DNA of 6,637 nucleotides from Eubacterium sp. (lineage in GTDB: Bacteria > Bacillota > Clostridia > Oscillospirales > Acutalibacteraceae). The first letter of the stretch is position 1; each line of letters starts with the position of its first letter. The notes beneath the pieces are model-generated. The model searched no databases. It was not told where the DNA came from and saw only the letters and a list, made by a program, of their open reading frames with translations. The translations under genes and the position numbers were made by a program. Of this stretch, positions 6,120 through 6,637 are shown piece after piece. The DNA lies in NCBI GenBank assembly GCA_029059925.1, contig JAIDVA010000344.1, positions 1-6,637 on the forward strand, read 5' to 3'.

Positions 6120-6569
6120 ATGATTGCTATAGGAAGTGACCATGCAGGATTTCCGCTGAAGGAGGAAATCAAAAAGTATCTGGATGAAGCGAAGATTGAG
6201 TACATAGATGTCGGCTGTTATACACCTGAGCGTTTTGATTATGCAATATCTGCACAGAAGGCTTGTGATAAGGTTGCAGCAGGGGAATGTGACAAAGCGA
6301 TTCTTTGCTGTGGCACAGGTGTCGGTATCTCAATGGCGGCTAACAAGGTTAAGGGCATTCGTGCCTGCTGCTGCTCAGATTACTTCAGTGCCAAGTATAC
6401 AAGGGCACATAATGATGCAAATGTACTTTGTATGGGTGATAGGGTAATCGGTGCCGGACTTGCATGTGAGCTTGTCGAAGTGTTCCTTAATACAGAGTTT
6501 GAGGGCGGCAGACATGCAACTCGTGTTGACCAGATTATGGCAATTGAAAATGGCGAAAAGCTTTATTAA
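6120..6569 (+). CDS. rpiB: Ribose-5-phosphate isomerase B (RpiB/LacAB family)
   Basis: RpiB interconverts ribose 5-phosphate and ribulose 5-phosphate in the non-oxidative pentose phosphate pathway. The 149 residues match the family. GSDHAGF at 5-11 carries the substrate-contacting D7 and H8, and DYA follows at 40-42. The catalytic-base cysteine is most likely C64, directly before GTGVGIS. HNDANVL at 97-103 holds the catalytic His/Asn/Asp region, and GGRHATRV at 129-136 holds phosphate-binding Arg residues. The protein is cysteine-rich (10 of 149), with a CC at 63-64 and a CCC at 83-85. The ATG follows an ideal AAGGAG (6106-6111) at 8 bases, and the gene lies 22 bases after tsaB, so it is the last gene of the operon. 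A LacA/LacB or allose-phosphate isomerase role is possible within the family, but no sugar-transport or tagatose gene is nearby. Confidence 0.95.
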   Translation: MIAIGSDHAGFPLKEEIKKYLDEAKIEYIDVGCYTPERFDYAISAQKACDKVAAGECDKAILCCGTGVGISMAANKVKGIRACCCSDYFSAKYTRAHNDANVLCMGDRVIGAGLACELVEVFLNTEFEGGRHATRVDQIMAIENGEKLY

Positions 6570-6597
6570 TAATTAAAGTTTACTATTGAAAAAAACG

Positions 6598-6623
6598 AAA
6601 GGCACCGATTTTCGGTGCCTTTT
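6598..6623 (+). terminator. Rho-independent terminator of the fhs-tsaE-tsaB-rpiB operon
   Basis: An 11-bp inverted repeat has arms AAAGGCACCGA (6598-6608) and TCGGTGCCTTT (6612-6622) around a three-base loop, followed by a short T run ending at 6623. It begins 28 bases after the rpiB stop. Seven A residues at 6589-6595 lie just before it on the plus strand, so the hairpin could also stop transcription arriving on the minus strand. This hints that a convergent gene lies beyond the window. Confidence 0.9.
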
Positions 6624-6637
6624 ATAGTATATATTAA

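Noticed and set aside
1..6637. Mobile elements, CRISPR arrays, tRNAs, defence or biosynthetic gene clusters
   Set aside because: I found no direct repeat array, terminal inverted repeats, transposase or integrase motifs, or cloverleaf-like sequences; every gene belongs to a known housekeeping family.

Overview
The window is an AT-rich bacterial chromosome segment with seven tightly packed genes. It most likely comes from an anaerobic member of the Clostridia, and Oscillospiraceae/Ruminococcus-like is my best guess. The reasons are the strong AAGGAG-type ribosome binding sites, sigma-A-like promoters, codons ending mostly in A or T, a formate-tetrahydrofolate ligase, a cysteine-rich RpiB, and TsaE/TsaB sequences of Firmicutes type. 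The assignment rests on recognition, not on a database search.

Layout. (1) Positions 1-1884, plus strand: the 3' two thirds of an O-acetylhomoserine sulfhydrylase gene (metY), followed after 19 bases by an intact cysteine synthase gene (cysK). Both enzymes use sulfide, giving homocysteine and cysteine respectively, so this is a sulfur-assimilation operon whose promoter lies outside the window. The first 65 bases carry a dense cluster of lesions in metY (an apparent 1-base insertion, a doubtful Arg codon and an in-frame TAA), while the rest is clean. That pattern suits a low-quality contig edge or, less likely, a real pseudogene. (2) Positions 1906-1939: a perfect 15-bp hairpin that serves as terminator for both converging transcripts. 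(3) Positions 1954-3102, minus strand: a RodA/FtsW-type SEDS peptidoglycan polymerase. (4) Positions 3103-3330: a 228-bp divergent intergenic region with a good sigma-A-like promoter in each direction. (5) Positions 3331-6569, plus strand: fhs-tsaE-tsaB-rpiB, with a 1-base overlap (TAATG), a 4-base overlap (ATGA) and a 22-base gap, closed by a GC-rich hairpin terminator at 6598-6623.

The fhs operon joins formate activation for one-carbon metabolism, two of the proteins that make the tRNA t6A37 modification, and a pentose-phosphate isomerase. No tsaD or rimI is present, although these often neighbour tsaE-tsaB in Firmicutes. The combination looks like a housekeeping growth operon rather than a dedicated pathway.

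I saw no mobile element, CRISPR array, tRNA, rRNA, riboswitch or phage gene, and no gap between genes longer than 228 bases. I do not see a convincing undescribed system here. The points most worth checking are the damaged metY start, the operon composition, the divergent promoter region, and the variant motifs in the SEDS protein.
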